Shown here: positions 19,857-31,290 of the stretch, one piece after another
Numbering within the stretch: position 1 is the first letter of the stretch
How the letters are laid out: each line of letters opens with the position of its first letter
Assembly (NCBI GenBank): GCA_030068145.1
Contig: JAPJBO010000852.1
Coordinates: 1 to 64,000 of the forward strand
Reading direction: 5' to 3'
Length of the DNA: 64,000 nt
Origin: Diplonema papillatum
Taxonomy: Eukaryota > Euglenozoa > Diplonemea > Diplonemida > Diplonemidae
Made by a program: the position numbers and the translations under genes
Notes under the pieces: model-generated
Told to the model about the DNA's origin: nothing
What the model saw: only the letters and a program-made list of their open reading frames with translations
Database searches by the model: none

Positions 19857-22800
19857 AACCGCCGCAGCGGCGTGAATTGCAGCGTTGTCTGCGCCCAACC
19901 CAAGCACCAGAGGATGCCTCGGTGAAACCAAGCAAAGACGTCTTTCTACAAACGGAAAGCAAACCAGATAAAAAAGACGAAATTATGCAAGCAGCAGTCT
20001 TGCTGAGCGTTCTCGCGCTCTCCGGGTGGAAGAAACACGCGGCTCATAGTCTCGACTACACCTTGCTGGGCGACCGAAGCCGTACCACTGGGCGAAGCTG
20101 GAATCGTGGCTGAAGGGCCTCGCCGTGCGGGGGGACCCAGCGTACAACCTGACCGAGCTCTACGAAGCCGGCATCTTCAACTGCTGCAGCGGCGTGCATC
20201 TCGGCATTGTCTGCACATTACCCAAACACCAGAGGATGCCTCAGTGAATCCAAGCAAAGATGTCTTTCTACATCTTTCTACAAACACAGGTTCAACCCAA
20301 AACGGAAAGCAAAAACATTGAAAAGACAGAATCATGCAAGCAGCAGTCTTGCTGAGCGTTCTCGCGCTCTCCGGGTGGAAGAAACACGCGGCTCATAGTC
20401 TCGACTACACTTTGCCAGGCGACCGGCTATAGCCGAAGCCGTACCACTGGGCGAAGCTGGAATCTTGGCTGGATGGCAGCCTCGCGGTGCGGGGGGACCC
20501 AGCGTACAACACCTGACCGAGCTCTACGAAGCCGGCATCTTCAACCGCCACAGCGGCGTGAATCTCGGCTTTGTCTGCACACTACCCAAGCACCAGAAGA
20601 TGCCTCAGTGAATTCAAGCAAGGATGTCTACAAACACAGGTTCAACCCAAAACATAAAGCAAAAACATTGAAAAGACAGAATCATGCAAGCAGCAGTCTT
20701 GCTGAGCGTTCTCGCGCTCTCCGGGTGGAAGAAACACGCGGCTCATAGTCTCGACTACACTTTGCCAGGCGACCGGCTATAGCCGAAGCCGTACCACTGG
20801 GCGAAGCTGGAATCTTGGCTGGATGGCAGCCTCGCGGTGCGGGGGGACCCAGCGTACAACACCTGACCGAGCTCTACGAAGCCGGCATCTTCAACCGCCA
20901 CAGCGGCGTGAATCTCGGCTTTGTCTGCACACTACCCAAGCACCAGAAGATGCCTCAGTGAATTCAAGCAAGGATGTCTACAAACACAGGTTCAACCCAA
21001 AACGGAAAGCAAAAACATTGAAAAGACAGAATCATGCAAGCAGCAGTCTTGCTGAGCGTTCTCGCGCTCTCCGGGTGGAAGAAACACGCGGCTCATAGTC
21101 TCGACTACACTTTGCCAGGCGACCGGCTATAGCCGAAGCCGTACCACTGGGCGAAGCTGGAATCTTGGCTGGATGGCAGCCTCGCGGTGCGGGGGGACCC
21201 AGCGTACAACACCTGACCGAGCTCTACGAAGCCGGCATCTTCAACCGCCACAGCGGCGTGAATCTCGGCTTTGTCTGCACACTACCCAAGCACCAGAAGA
21301 TGCCTCAGTGAATTCAAGCAAGGATGTCTACAAACACAGGTTCAACCCAAAACATAAAGCAAAAACATTGAAAAGACAGAATCATGCAAGCAGCAGTCTT
21401 GCTGAGCGTTCTCGCGCTCTCCGGGTGGAAGAAACACGCGGCTCATAGTCTCGACTACACTTTGCCAGGCGACCGGCTATAGCCGAAGCCGTACCACTGG
21501 GCGAAGCTGGAATCTTGGCTGGATGGCAGCCTCGCGGTGCGGGGGGACCCAGCGTACAACACCTGACCGAGCTCTACGAAGCCGGCATCTTCAACCGCCA
21601 CAGCGGCGTGAATCTCGGCTTTGTCTGCACACTACCCAAGCACCAGAAGATGCCTCAGTGAATTCAAGCAAGGATGTCTACAAACACAGGTTCAACCCAA
21701 AACGGAAAGCAAAAACATTGAAAAGACAGAATCATGCAAGCAGCAGTCTTGCTGAGCGTTCTCGCGCTCTCCGGGTGGAAGAAACACGCGGCTCATAGTC
21801 TCGACTACACTTTGCCAGGCGACCGGCTATAGCCGAAGCCGTACCACTGGGCGAAGCTGGAATCTTGGCTGGATGGCAGCCTCGCGGTGCGGGGGGACCC
21901 AGCGTACAACACCTGACCGAGCTCTACGAAGCCGGCATCTTCAACCGCCACAGCGGCGTGAATCTCGGCTTTGTCTGCACACTACCCAAGCACCAGAAGA
22001 TGCCTCAGTGAATTCAAGCAAGGATGTCTACAAACACAGGTTCAACCCAAAACATAAAGCAAAAACATTGAAAAGACAGAATCATGCAAGCAGCAGTCTT
22101 GCTGAGCGTTCTCGCGCTCTCCGGGTGGAAGAAACACGCGGCTCATAGTCTCGACTACACTTTGCCAGGCGACCGGCTATAGCCGAAGCCGTACCACTGG
22201 GCGAAGCTGGAATCTTGGCTGGATGGCAGCCTCGCGGTGCGGGGGGACCCAGCGTACAACACCTGACCGAGCTCTACGAAGCCGGCATCTTCAACCGCCA
22301 CAGCGGCGTGAATCTCGGCTTTGTCTGCACACTACCCAAGCACCAGAAGATGCCTCAGTGAATTCAAGCAAGGATGTCTACAAACACAGGTTCAACCCAA
22401 AACGGAAAGCAAAAACATTGAAAAGACAGAATCATGCAAGCAGCAGTCTTGCTGAGCGTTCTCGCGCTCTCCGGGTGGAAGAAACACGCGGCTCATAGTC
22501 TCGACTACACTTTGCCAGGCGACCGGCTATAGCCGAAGCCGTACCACTGGGCGAAGCTGGAATCTTGGCTGGATGGCAGCCTCGCGGTGCGGGGGGACCC
22601 AGCGTACAACACCTGACCGAGCTCTACGAAGCCGGCATCTTCAACCGCCACAGCGGCGTGAATCTCGGCTTTGTCTGCACACTATCCAAGCACCAGAAGA
22701 TGCCTCAGTGAATTCAAGCAAGGATGTCTACAAACACAGGTTCAACCCAAAACGGAAAGCAAAAACATTGAAAAGACAGAATCATGCAAGCAGCAGTCTT

Positions 22801-22990
22801 GCTGAGCGTTCTCGCGCTCTCCGGGTGGAAGAAACATGCGGCTCATAGTCTCGACTACACTTTGCCAGGCGACCGGCTATGGCCGAAGCCGTACCACTGG
22901 GCGAAGCTGGAATCTTGGCTGGAGGGCAGCCTCGCGGTGCGGGGGGACCCAGCGTACAACCTGACCGAGCTATACGAAGCCGGCATCTTC
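19857..22990 (+). repeat. tandem array of 5' ends of a BBE-like oxidase gene
   Basis: Roughly nine head-to-tail units. Two older ones (starting near 19859 and 20183, about 324 and 360 bp) are followed by seven 350-bp units starting at 20543, 20893, 21243, 21593, 21943, 22293 and 22643. Each unit holds about 220 bases of leader, the start codon and signal peptide of the oxidase, and about 70 codons. In the 350-bp units TGG at codon 33 is TAG and two bases are added after TACAAC, so only a 32-residue peptide can be made. The intact gene is the last member. Every unit joint sits at AACCGCC(A/G)CAGCGGCG. Confidence 0.95.
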
Positions 22991-24406
22991 AACCGCCGCA
23001 GCGGCGAGCCGCAGCCGGCCGCCGTCGCGGTGCCGAAGACGGTGGGCGACGTCAAGGTGCTGCTGCGGTTCGCGAGGCGGTGGGACCTGCGGGTCGCCGT
23101 GTACAACAGGGGGCACCATCCAGACGTGAGGAACACAGCGGACAACAGCTTGCTGATCCGGGTCTCGGAAATGCGGGGGGTGGCAGTCGACTTGGCGGAA
23201 GGCACGGTCACTATCGAAGGCGGCACCGCATTCAGCGAGATGCTCGACGCCGTTGCGGAGGCGACGAACAACACTCTCGTGGCCCCGCACGGCGCGGTGC
23301 CCACAGTGGGGGTCTGGGGATGGGCGGTTGGCGGTGGCATCGGGCCGTTGACGCGGACGTATGGCCTCGCGGTCGACTCTATCGTCCGCGCGACCGTGGT
23401 CACGGCGAACGGCGTCGCGGTGGTGGCGACGGCGGACAACAAGCACAAGGACCTCCTTTACGCGCTCAAAGGCGGCTCCGGGCCCGCTTTTGGGGTGGGC
23501 GTCTCGTTAACCCTGCGCCTGTACCCGAACCCGGGCCCAGCCATGCGGGTGTTTATCGGAGCATTCCCCACGTCCGACGGGTTGGCCGACTCGTACGCTT
23601 CCATCGTCGCCGCCGCGCCTAACGGCGGGAACGCGTTTTACCTGCTTTCGGCGCCGGGGGTGGTGAGGATCCTCGGGTTCTGCTTCGGCGCCGGGTGCGA
23701 TGCGTTCATGGCCGGCGTCGCGGCGTTGCCGGGGTGCATGTCGTTCGGGCTGCCTGCCCTCTGCAACGAGTTCCCGTCCGTCTTCCCAAGCGGGTTTGCC
23801 GGCATTTTCAGCCAGTCGGCACTCCCGAGGAACAGCCAGTGGACCGTCGGCGGGACCCCCACGGCCTCGATCGCGGCGGTGCTCAAGGAAGCGAACGTTT
23901 GGACCGCGCAGCCTGGCGTGGCCTTCGGCAAGCAGTGTTGGGCGGAGGCGTTGATGGGGGGAGCGAGCGCGGCGCTCGACCGTTCCGGGTGCAGCACGTC
24001 GGTTGCGCCCGCCATGCGGGAGTCGCGGCAGTACATGGTGTGCGTCGTGACGTGGGAAGACTCCGCGAGCGTTGCCGAGAGGCAGCAGGCAGTCGGCGAG
24101 CTCATGCGGTTCGAAGGGGAAACGATCAAACCTCGGTCCCCCGGGGCTTGGGTGTACTGGAACGAGGCCCACCACTTTTTCGAGCGGAGCACGTGGAAGG
24201 CCCGGTACTGGGGGAGTCTGCGGACGTACTACAAGCTCCTCCGCATCAAGCTGCGTTACGACCCTTCCAACTTTCTGACGTGCTACCACTGCGTCGGTTG
24301 GGACCACAAGCGGAGCGTGGCCAACGTCGATCCAAACATATGCCCTGAGCAGGGCTGCAGCTGCTCGAACAACCCCACGGGCGAGTGCTCCACCTTCGAC
24401 GGGTAG
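22784..24406 (+). CDS. secreted BBE-like FAD-linked oxidase 1
   Basis: 540 residues. A signal peptide (MQAAVLLSVLALSG) is followed by a FAD-binding PCMH-type domain (about 77-250) and a C-terminal BBE domain. The family oxidises alcohol or amine carbons, often in sugars or alkaloids, and makes H2O2. In RGHHPD the histidine at 111 fits the 8-alpha-histidyl flavin link. At the place of the second, cysteinyl link the sequence is GAVPTVGVWGW, without Cys, so a single covalent link is expected. GGGIGPLTRTYGLAVDSI is the pyrophosphate-binding loop region. The BBE domain includes YWNEAHHFF and LRYDPSNFLTCYHC. A Cys-rich tail follows. Start chosen at the ATG kept in every upstream array unit. Substrate unknown. 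Confidence 0.92.
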   Translation: MQAAVLLSVLALSGWKKHAAHSLDYTLPGDRLWPKPYHWAKLESWLEGSLAVRGDPAYNLTELYEAGIFNRRSGEPQPAAVAVPKTVGDVKVLLRFARRWDLRVAVYNRGHHPDVRNTADNSLLIRVSEMRGVAVDLAEGTVTIEGGTAFSEMLDAVAEATNNTLVAPHGAVPTVGVWGWAVGGGIGPLTRTYGLAVDSIVRATVVTANGVAVVATADNKHKDLLYALKGGSGPAFGVGVSLTLRLYPNPGPAMRVFIGAFPTSDGLADSYASIVAAAPNGGNAFYLLSAPGVVRILGFCFGAGCDAFMAGVAALPGCMSFGLPALCNEFPSVFPSGFAGIFSQSALPRNSQWTVGGTPTASIAAVLKEANVWTAQPGVAFGKQCWAEALMGGASAALDRSGCSTSVAPAMRESRQYMVCVVTWEDSASVAERQQAVGELMRFEGETIKPRSPGAWVYWNEAHHFFERSTWKARYWGSLRTYYKLLRIKLRYDPSNFLTCYHCVGWDHKRSVANVDPNICPEQGCSCSNNPTGECSTFDG

Positions 24407-24431
24407 AGCCACCCCCGGTAGTTAGTTACCG

Positions 24432-24690
24432 GCTTGAAAGGAAATGCTCGACGATGCTGCCCGACAAAGAACAGAAGGGATCCCAAGTGCTGTAACTACC
24501 GAACCACGTGTTGAACGGACGTGAGGTCATGCGGGTCTACCCCTACACGACAAATCACACAAACACATCAGGTCAAAAGTCCTGAGTGAGAAAACAACAC
24601 ACGGTGGTGAAAGAACAAAGCCCCTTACCTCTACATTTCCTCCCTTCCATTCGGAGTCGAAGAAGCTACGTCGAGTATTTTCGTCAACGG
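24432..24690 (+). mobile_element. element IJ, copy 2
   Basis: Inverse of 18055-18345. Begins GAAAGGAAATGCTCGACG, contains GAACCACGTGTTGAACGG and ends ACGTCGAGTATTTTC. It lies 26 bases past the oxidase stop codon, so it may supply part of the 3' UTR. Confidence 0.7.
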
Positions 24691-24804
24691 GTCCCTTTCG
24701 CATTCAAATTTCATAGTTGGTACCAAATGTTGAACCGGGTAAAACCTGGGACACCCCCAAACACATGGGCCTGGGTGTCCCAGGGGTTTTATATATCCGG
24801 GTCG

Positions 24805-25046
24805 ACTTTTTTTTTTTTGTATAAGCACCTGCTTTGTAGGAAATACTTGAGGAGGCTGCCAGCTGCAAAAGATCAAAGGAGAGGTAAATGTGCCCAGATA
24901 CATGTAGCCCACACGAAACACAGGTGAATCTGGGTTCCGTGGCGGGCGTAAGCGTTCAACAAAAAAGACCCACTTTGTAGTTGTAGTGTTTTCTCCCCCC
25001 CCTAGCCTCCTTCGAAGTAAGCACAAGGCAGCCCCTCGAGAATTTT
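24805..25046 (+). mobile_element. element C, copy 3
   Basis: From TTTTGTATAAGCACCTGC to CCCCTCGAGAATTTTC. Same order as 541-768, with a 10-base insertion (CCCAGATACA) before TGTAGCCCAC. Confidence 0.75.
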
Positions 25047-25878
25047 CCCGGGGTTCGCGTACAATATCGACCCTGGCGCTTGCCCGCGCCTTGGGGGACG
25101 TTCGCCTGCTTGATACTCAGGTCGACCCATAGATGCACCCAAGGAGATGCGCCATCGTATCTACAGTTGGTCCTGCATCATAAGACAACAGCGGCACGGG
25201 ATGCTGCTGCGTACACCCATGTGCCCAGGGTTTACCCGGTCTGCCGTTCCAGCTTTAGTCGGTGGGAAAAAACACGCAGTCTTTTTTCGCTTGGTCTTAT
25301 TCTCCCAACAATATAGGTGAACACCCAAACACACACCTTCTCCCTTTCCGGTTTTCGGCGCCACTGACCCGCAGGTCAGAAAAAACTTCAAATTCTTCTT
25401 CCTCCTCTCGAACGTCTTCCTCCAACGTCTCATTGTACTAGGCCGGCGCAAAAACCAAAGGGATGGGAAATGAGATCCAGTTCAACATTATTCCAATTCC
25501 GGTAATCGGTGGACCTGCGGTCTTCGCGTGGGATCCCCGTCCCCAGCAGACCTGGATTCGAGGCCGCAGCAAGCCTCTCCCTCCCCCCTAACTAAGTTTT
25601 CCCCCCCAGCTATTGTGCTTTCTGTCACAGCCTCCGAAAGCTGAAGAATGAATTGAACGATCAAAGACACCAATCCAGGCTTGACACGAGGCAATCTCTG
25701 GTATCGGCGAATCTCTGATTCGTCAAATTTTCCTCGGTCCCAGTCTGGTTCGAGTGCCAAACCCATGGTTGATCCGATTTTCACGACAAAACAATGAAGA
25801 GTCTCAACACAGTTGTCGGTAACCACGGAGTTAAAGAACAGCACAACCCCTACGTATTAGCAGGGCATTAGCTTCCCA
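25047..25878. other. no gene seen
   Basis: Short frames only on both strands; no recognisable motif. Confidence 0.45.
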
Positions 25879-25910
25879 TTCCAAATTCCGTCAGCTGACG
25901 GAATTTGGAA
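25879..25910. repeat. 32-bp perfect palindrome
   Basis: TTCCAAATTCCGTCAG joined to its exact reverse complement CTGACGGAATTTGGAA. The right half recurs at 26508 (GACGGAATTTGGAAAA). Confidence 0.9.
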
Positions 25911-27759
25911 ATCCGGGCGGCTCAAAAAATAAAAAAAAAAAAGTGCAAAAAACGACCTTCGATGAAAAAAGTCGTGGGGGTCCGGTGGAGGCGTGGGTTA
26001 GGCCGCTGTGCCAGGAAGCTGGCTGGCGGTCAGGGGCTGGGCATCGGTGGGTCGCCGCTGGGCATGGTGGGCTGGCTGGCAGAAGTGGGGCTGCCGCGGG
26101 AGCTGAGCCGAGTGAGAGAGTCGAGGCTCAGAAGCAGCCCAGAATTCGTGACAGATTCTCTCCGAGTTGACACAAGTGCCTTGTTCCGTGTGATCTCCGG
26201 TATGCATCTACTCGTGCCAATGATTTACCAGCACACAGTATCTGAGTGGTGGATGAATTTGAAATGGGCTGTTGGCTTCAGGAATGTGCACCCGGGGGAG
26301 CGGGGCGAGGGTCACACAGGTGGCAAACAGTGCCACCAGTACGTTGGTCGTATGTTTAACGCGACAAACGGACTGAGAAGTGCAAACTCTTTCTCCACCT
26401 GATTGCCGGGGGGCGGAGCCCCCCGGACCCCCCCTTTTGGAAGGTTCGGGTGGCCTGGACGGAGGCTTCTCGATTTCAGAGCGGGAAAAGCAAATGTGCC
26501 TATTGAGACGGAATTTGGAAAACTGAGGAAAAATGAAGCTAATGGCCTGCGTATTACCCGTATTAAAAAAAAAAAAAAAAAGAAGAAGAAGCCAAACCCG
26601 AACCAAACAACGTCCAGAACGGTAGAGAACTTTCGAGAACCTAGAGAAGCACACCGGGCCGGCAGGCTGGCCACAGAATCATGGCGGCTACGTCGAGGCG
26701 CAAACCTTGCATTCAATCAGGGATTATCCTGCATGGTTAAAAAAAGGTTTCTTCACCAAAAAAAAAAAAAAAAAAAAACCGTACAGGAGAAAGTAGAAAG
26801 GGAAACTAGAGTTTTCGTCGACCGCACTACCCTGGGCCCAAATCCTGGACGTGGTTTCAGGTGGCAAATTTGGCAAATGATCATGATCAGAAGGTCCTAC
26901 TTGGGCGGTTCAGTTTCCTCACACATTGCATGGCTAAAAAAAGTATCCAAAACAGACCGGTTAAAAAAGATTTTTAACCACAGGAGTTTCTGGTGAAACT
27001 TTTTCTGTTTGCAAGGCCAGTGACACGGAGGTTAGAGGACCCGCAAGACCCACAAGTGGGGTCTACAACAAAGTGGCGAAGCAGCAACACGCCCACGAAG
27101 TTCGCATACCAGACAGCTTACAGGCCATTCAACGTGGAAAAAATCTTTCCGGCCATGCTGCAGACTTTTTAACCATGAATTTCCCGAATTTCGGGGATTA
27201 GAATAATCCCTGCATTCAATCAACTTCATAGCCAGCGGTGGTGCCGTGTGGCGAGTGCAGGTGGGTTGTGGCCAACGCCTGGGCTCAGTGTCAACCCCAA
27301 GCCAACCAGGGGCCCGGCCGTACCAAGGGGGTTCCATTTTCTTTGTGATAATGTTGCTGCGCTGTCGGTGCTGAAGATTAGTTGGCCGCGCACTGCATGA
27401 AACTAACCAGGTGAGTTCCGCTGGTGCGCACAAACAAAAGAAAGCGCCATACGAACCTTTGCCGACAGTTCAGTTCCAGCAACCCCCGCAAAGCCCATTG
27501 ACCACCAAAAGCATGCGCAAACCAAGCAAGCTGAACACCTCATACAATCATACAAGACAGAAGTTCGAACGGCACTAATCTGTTTGCCCAAGACTGAATC
27601 ACTGGAAGCACAAAAAAAACCCGAAACGTAACTCCCCACGCTCGCCCTGTCTATTAGCACGGGGGCGTGCCGAAGACGATCTTTTTTTAGTACTAACAAT
27701 CTTGTGGGTTGCCCTTCAATGTATTGTGCAGGCTAAAAAGACGTAGGCAGCGTGTTTTG
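25911..27759. other. no supported gene
   Basis: Contains several A runs and a strong GC hairpin at 26406-26426 (CCGGGGGGC-GGA-GCCCCCCGG). The longer frames owe much of their length to the A runs and start without ATG or with no protein character. Confidence 0.45.
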
Positions 27760-27862
27760 GTGGTTGATCAGAATTCCTTACCTGGATACACACAGGGTAA
27801 ATACAAGTGGGAAAACGATCAACCGGCACGCACAAACAAAACGAAGCGCCTGTCTTTTTTGT
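27760..27862 (+). repeat. dispersed repeat A, copy 2
   Basis: From TGGTGGTTGATCAG to GCGCCTGTCTTTTTTG; nearly identical to 1-95 where they overlap. Confidence 0.85.
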
Positions 27863-28025
27863 TTACGCACCTGCTTCGTAGGAAACCCTTGAGGAGACTG
27901 CCAGTTGCGAAATTTCAAAGGGTTGAGATTGGACTCCTGTGGGCGCGATAGTGTGGTGCTCATCAGCATGCCGACGACTCCCCACTATCGCAACGGGAGC
28001 CCAATCTCAAAGGAGGTAAACGCAG
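27863..28025 (+). mobile_element. element C fragment carrying a nested insertion
   Basis: TTTACGCACCTGCTTCGTAG and GAGGAGACTGCCAGTTGCG resemble the left half of C. CAAAGGAGGTAAA resumes after an 86-bp insertion (27922-28007). Confidence 0.65.
27922..28007. mobile_element. 86-bp inverted-repeat insertion with 6-bp duplication
   Basis: Flanked by CAAAGG at 27916-27921 and again at 28008-28013. Arms: AGATTGG, CTCC and GCGATAGTG on the left; CACTATCGC, GGAG and CCAATCT on the right. Element C copies elsewhere show the uninterrupted CAAAGGAGGTAAA. Confidence 0.8.
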
Positions 28026-28189
28026 TCGTTTCCTCGTTCCGTCCATCGCTTGCGATCACCATTGGGTTGCGGTGCTCTCGTTCGCCCTGATTTGCGAGCT
28101 TTTTTTGCGGCGAAAAAGATTCATGGCGGGGTTATTAGCGCACCCGCGGTGTTCTACGAAGGTGACGCCTGTCGTCGAGGGGCTGACGC

Positions 28190-28505
28190 GGACGATGATG
28201 GCCCACACGAAACACAGGTGAATCTGGGTTTAGTGGCGGGCGTAAGCAACAATAGGCTTCTCCATCCAGAGCGGCTCGCGCACTCAAACCCCCGACTCAA
28301 GCACAGATGACGCAGCAGCAGGAAGTTCGCGGGAAGTACTAAATGCAAGAAATCGCGTACTTGGGAAGTTCTTAGTAAGTTCATCGGAAGTTAAGTTGTC
28401 TACTGCGGATCACACCATCAAAGGAGGTAAAAAAAAATGTGCTGTAGCCCACACGAAACACAGGTGAATCTGGGTTTAGTGGCGGGTAAGCGTTCAACAA
28501 CAGGC
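28190..28505 (+). repeat. two fragments of element C
   Basis: GGCCCACACGAAACACAGG at 28200 and CATCAAAGGAGGTAAA to GCGTTCAACAAC at 28417-28502 are pieces of C. The DNA between them is unrelated. Confidence 0.6.
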
Positions 28506-28904
28506 AGCGCCGTTGTGCGTGAGCCGGAAATTGCTGTTCCGCCAGGGTATAATAGGTGAGTGACGCCACCTTCATCCTTTGCGGGTTTGCGGAGCCGCGC
28601 ACGCACACACATCCAAAAGAAGAAATGCGTACGGATTCCAACTGCATCCAGCAGGCAACGCAAACACCGCCAAACAAGCACACCACCCATTCGTTTACAA
28701 ATAACCGGGCTCTCGTTGCGTTATTTGCACGCAAAGTGAGTACCAATCCAACAATTTGAATCGAAATGGAAAAGAGCACGTACGTAGCGCCAGGGTGCTG
28801 CCCGAATACTTCACCTCGTCACTAGCTATCGATAGGAGGGGCACCGGGCAAGGGCCATCTCTCTTCCCCTCTTCCGGGTTTAGTCAGCTCTTACTCTTTC
28901 ACGA

Positions 28905-29147
28905 GCGCCAGCTTGGAAGGAAATGCTCGACGAAGCTGCAAGACAAAGAACCGATGGGATCCCAAGTTCCGTAACTATCAAACCACGTGTTGAACGGACG
29001 TGAGGTCAACCCCACCCCTACACGACTGAAAACTCGGTGGTGTAAGCGAACAACAAACCAGCTTGTGTTTGCAGTGTATTTACCCCTCTACCCCTGTATT
29101 TCCTCCCTTCCATTCGGAGTCAAAGCAGCTACGTCCAGTATTTTTTT
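28905..29147 (+). mobile_element. element IJ, copy 3
   Basis: CTTGGAAGGAAATGCTCGACG at the left, GCAGCTACGTCCAGTATTTT at the right. It keeps AACCACGTGTTGAACGGACG and CCCTTCCATTCGGAGTC. Confidence 0.7.
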
Positions 29148-29524
29148 TGAGTGCATTTTATTTGTGGTGAACGTAGCATTTAAATGTTGCGGCTATTCTG
29201 ACCATATTGTGGGAAACTTGTGGTTGCACAGTACTGCCCGTACTCCCCGGCGATGCTGTGGCGAGAGTACTGCGTTCATGCATTCATGCACGACGTGAAG
29301 GCGCAGTCGTTGACAGCATTGTATCTGGTCAGCGTGGCAAGAAACGTATTGTCCTTCTCGACACCTGCCGAGCCGTCGTCACATCGCTGTTCTGTTTGCA
29401 GGCACTAGTGTCCGCGGTTCAAGGAGCCGCCATACGGTCGCAGATGGAACACGGTGGTGAGCACACGCTTATACAACCAAATCATACACCGCCGTCTCTC
29501 CCTCTCTTCATCCCTTCCCTCAGT

Positions 29525-29586
29525 CATAGATGGCCGTTATATAACGTTATACAACGTTATGTAACGTTATCGACCGGCCATCTATG
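29525..29586. mobile_element. 62-bp foldback element with CATAG ends and exact 6-bp duplication
   Basis: CATAGATGGCCG at the left and CGGCCATCTATG at the right. The inside is only repeats of ATAACGTTAT type. The flanks CTCAGT (29519-29524) and CTCAGT (29587-29592) are identical. It is the smallest member of the family seen at 2629-3279. Confidence 0.92.
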
Positions 29587-29949
29587 CTCAGTAGTTTTCT
29601 TTATACCGCCCTGGGCTACTCATATGGGTCGCTTTGTCTGATGGCTGCTGCCGCCTTCCACTCCATCCGTGTGGGGTTCCGGTTGTTTTCGCCGGATACG
29701 ATCGAAGATCTTAGACGATTGGTACTATTCCGACGAGAACTGACGCTTGCGCAAGGTTAGGTCCCCGTCGCTGTACCGAAAAAGGCAAGGCAGCGAAGAC
29801 ACACGCACAAATACACGTGCTGCCACTACGGCAGATACGATACGCCCACTAGCATATACCTTAAGGAACCTTTACGACAATGGTAACCCGGAGACTATAC
29901 AACCCCGGATCCCTAAGTAAACTTGCACTCTAAAATACACTGTACACTC

Positions 29950-30714
<765 letters not shown>

Positions 30715-30721
30715 AAACAGT

Positions 30722-30832
30722 TTTGGTGGTTGATCAGAATTCCTTACCTGAAAATGACACGTGAAAAAGACAAGTGGGAAACTGATCAACCGGGTCGCAC
30801 AAACAAACCGAAGCGCCTGTCTTTTTATCTTT
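30722..30832 (+). repeat. dispersed repeat A, copy 3
   Basis: TTTTGGTGGTTGATCAGAATT, then AACTGATCAACCGG and GAAGCGCCTGTCTTTT. The interior differs from the other copies. Confidence 0.8.
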
Positions 30833-31174
30833 ACCAACGTCACAACCCAGGGCATTAGCTTGGTTTGCCGGCCCATTTTCCAAATTTGGACCGCTAACGG
30901 CTTTTTGCGTCCTCACTCAGGAGTGGGCTCAACACAGCGACGCGACGTATCTTCCTCGGATCGCACGTTGGCCACCTCTGCCGGGGGCCTGGGTGATGGT
31001 GTAGTGCCATCTTTTTCCTCCTTTTTCCGGCTTTTCCAACTTTGGACTGACAGTCCAAATGTGGATATAAAAGGTAATCCCCATGCACAACCGCTGACCA
31101 GGGGACTTTGGAAACCCGGTTTCCCGGTTTCAGGAACCGGGTTTTTCCGGTTTCGGGTTTTCAAAAAAATAAAA

Positions 31175-31290
31175 ACAATTTATATGGTGTGATCCATATG
31201 CCCGGTGCAAACCCGGCACAAACCCGGCACAAACCCGGAAAAACTCAAGGGGGGTCCGATTTTTTATTTTGCACCACCCTTCGTAAAAAC
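31175..31290 (+). repeat. dispersed repeat K, copy 1
   Basis: TTTATATGGTGTGATCCATA, then three CAAACCCGGCA units and a G run. Copy 2 at 32660-32765 has the CAAACCCGG units in the same orientation, but its TGGTGTGATCCA end is inverted and on the other side. Confidence 0.55.

Noticed and set aside
19857..22990. CRISPR or rDNA-type array
   Set aside because: Units are 350 bp copies of a gene's 5' end, contiguous with the intact gene.
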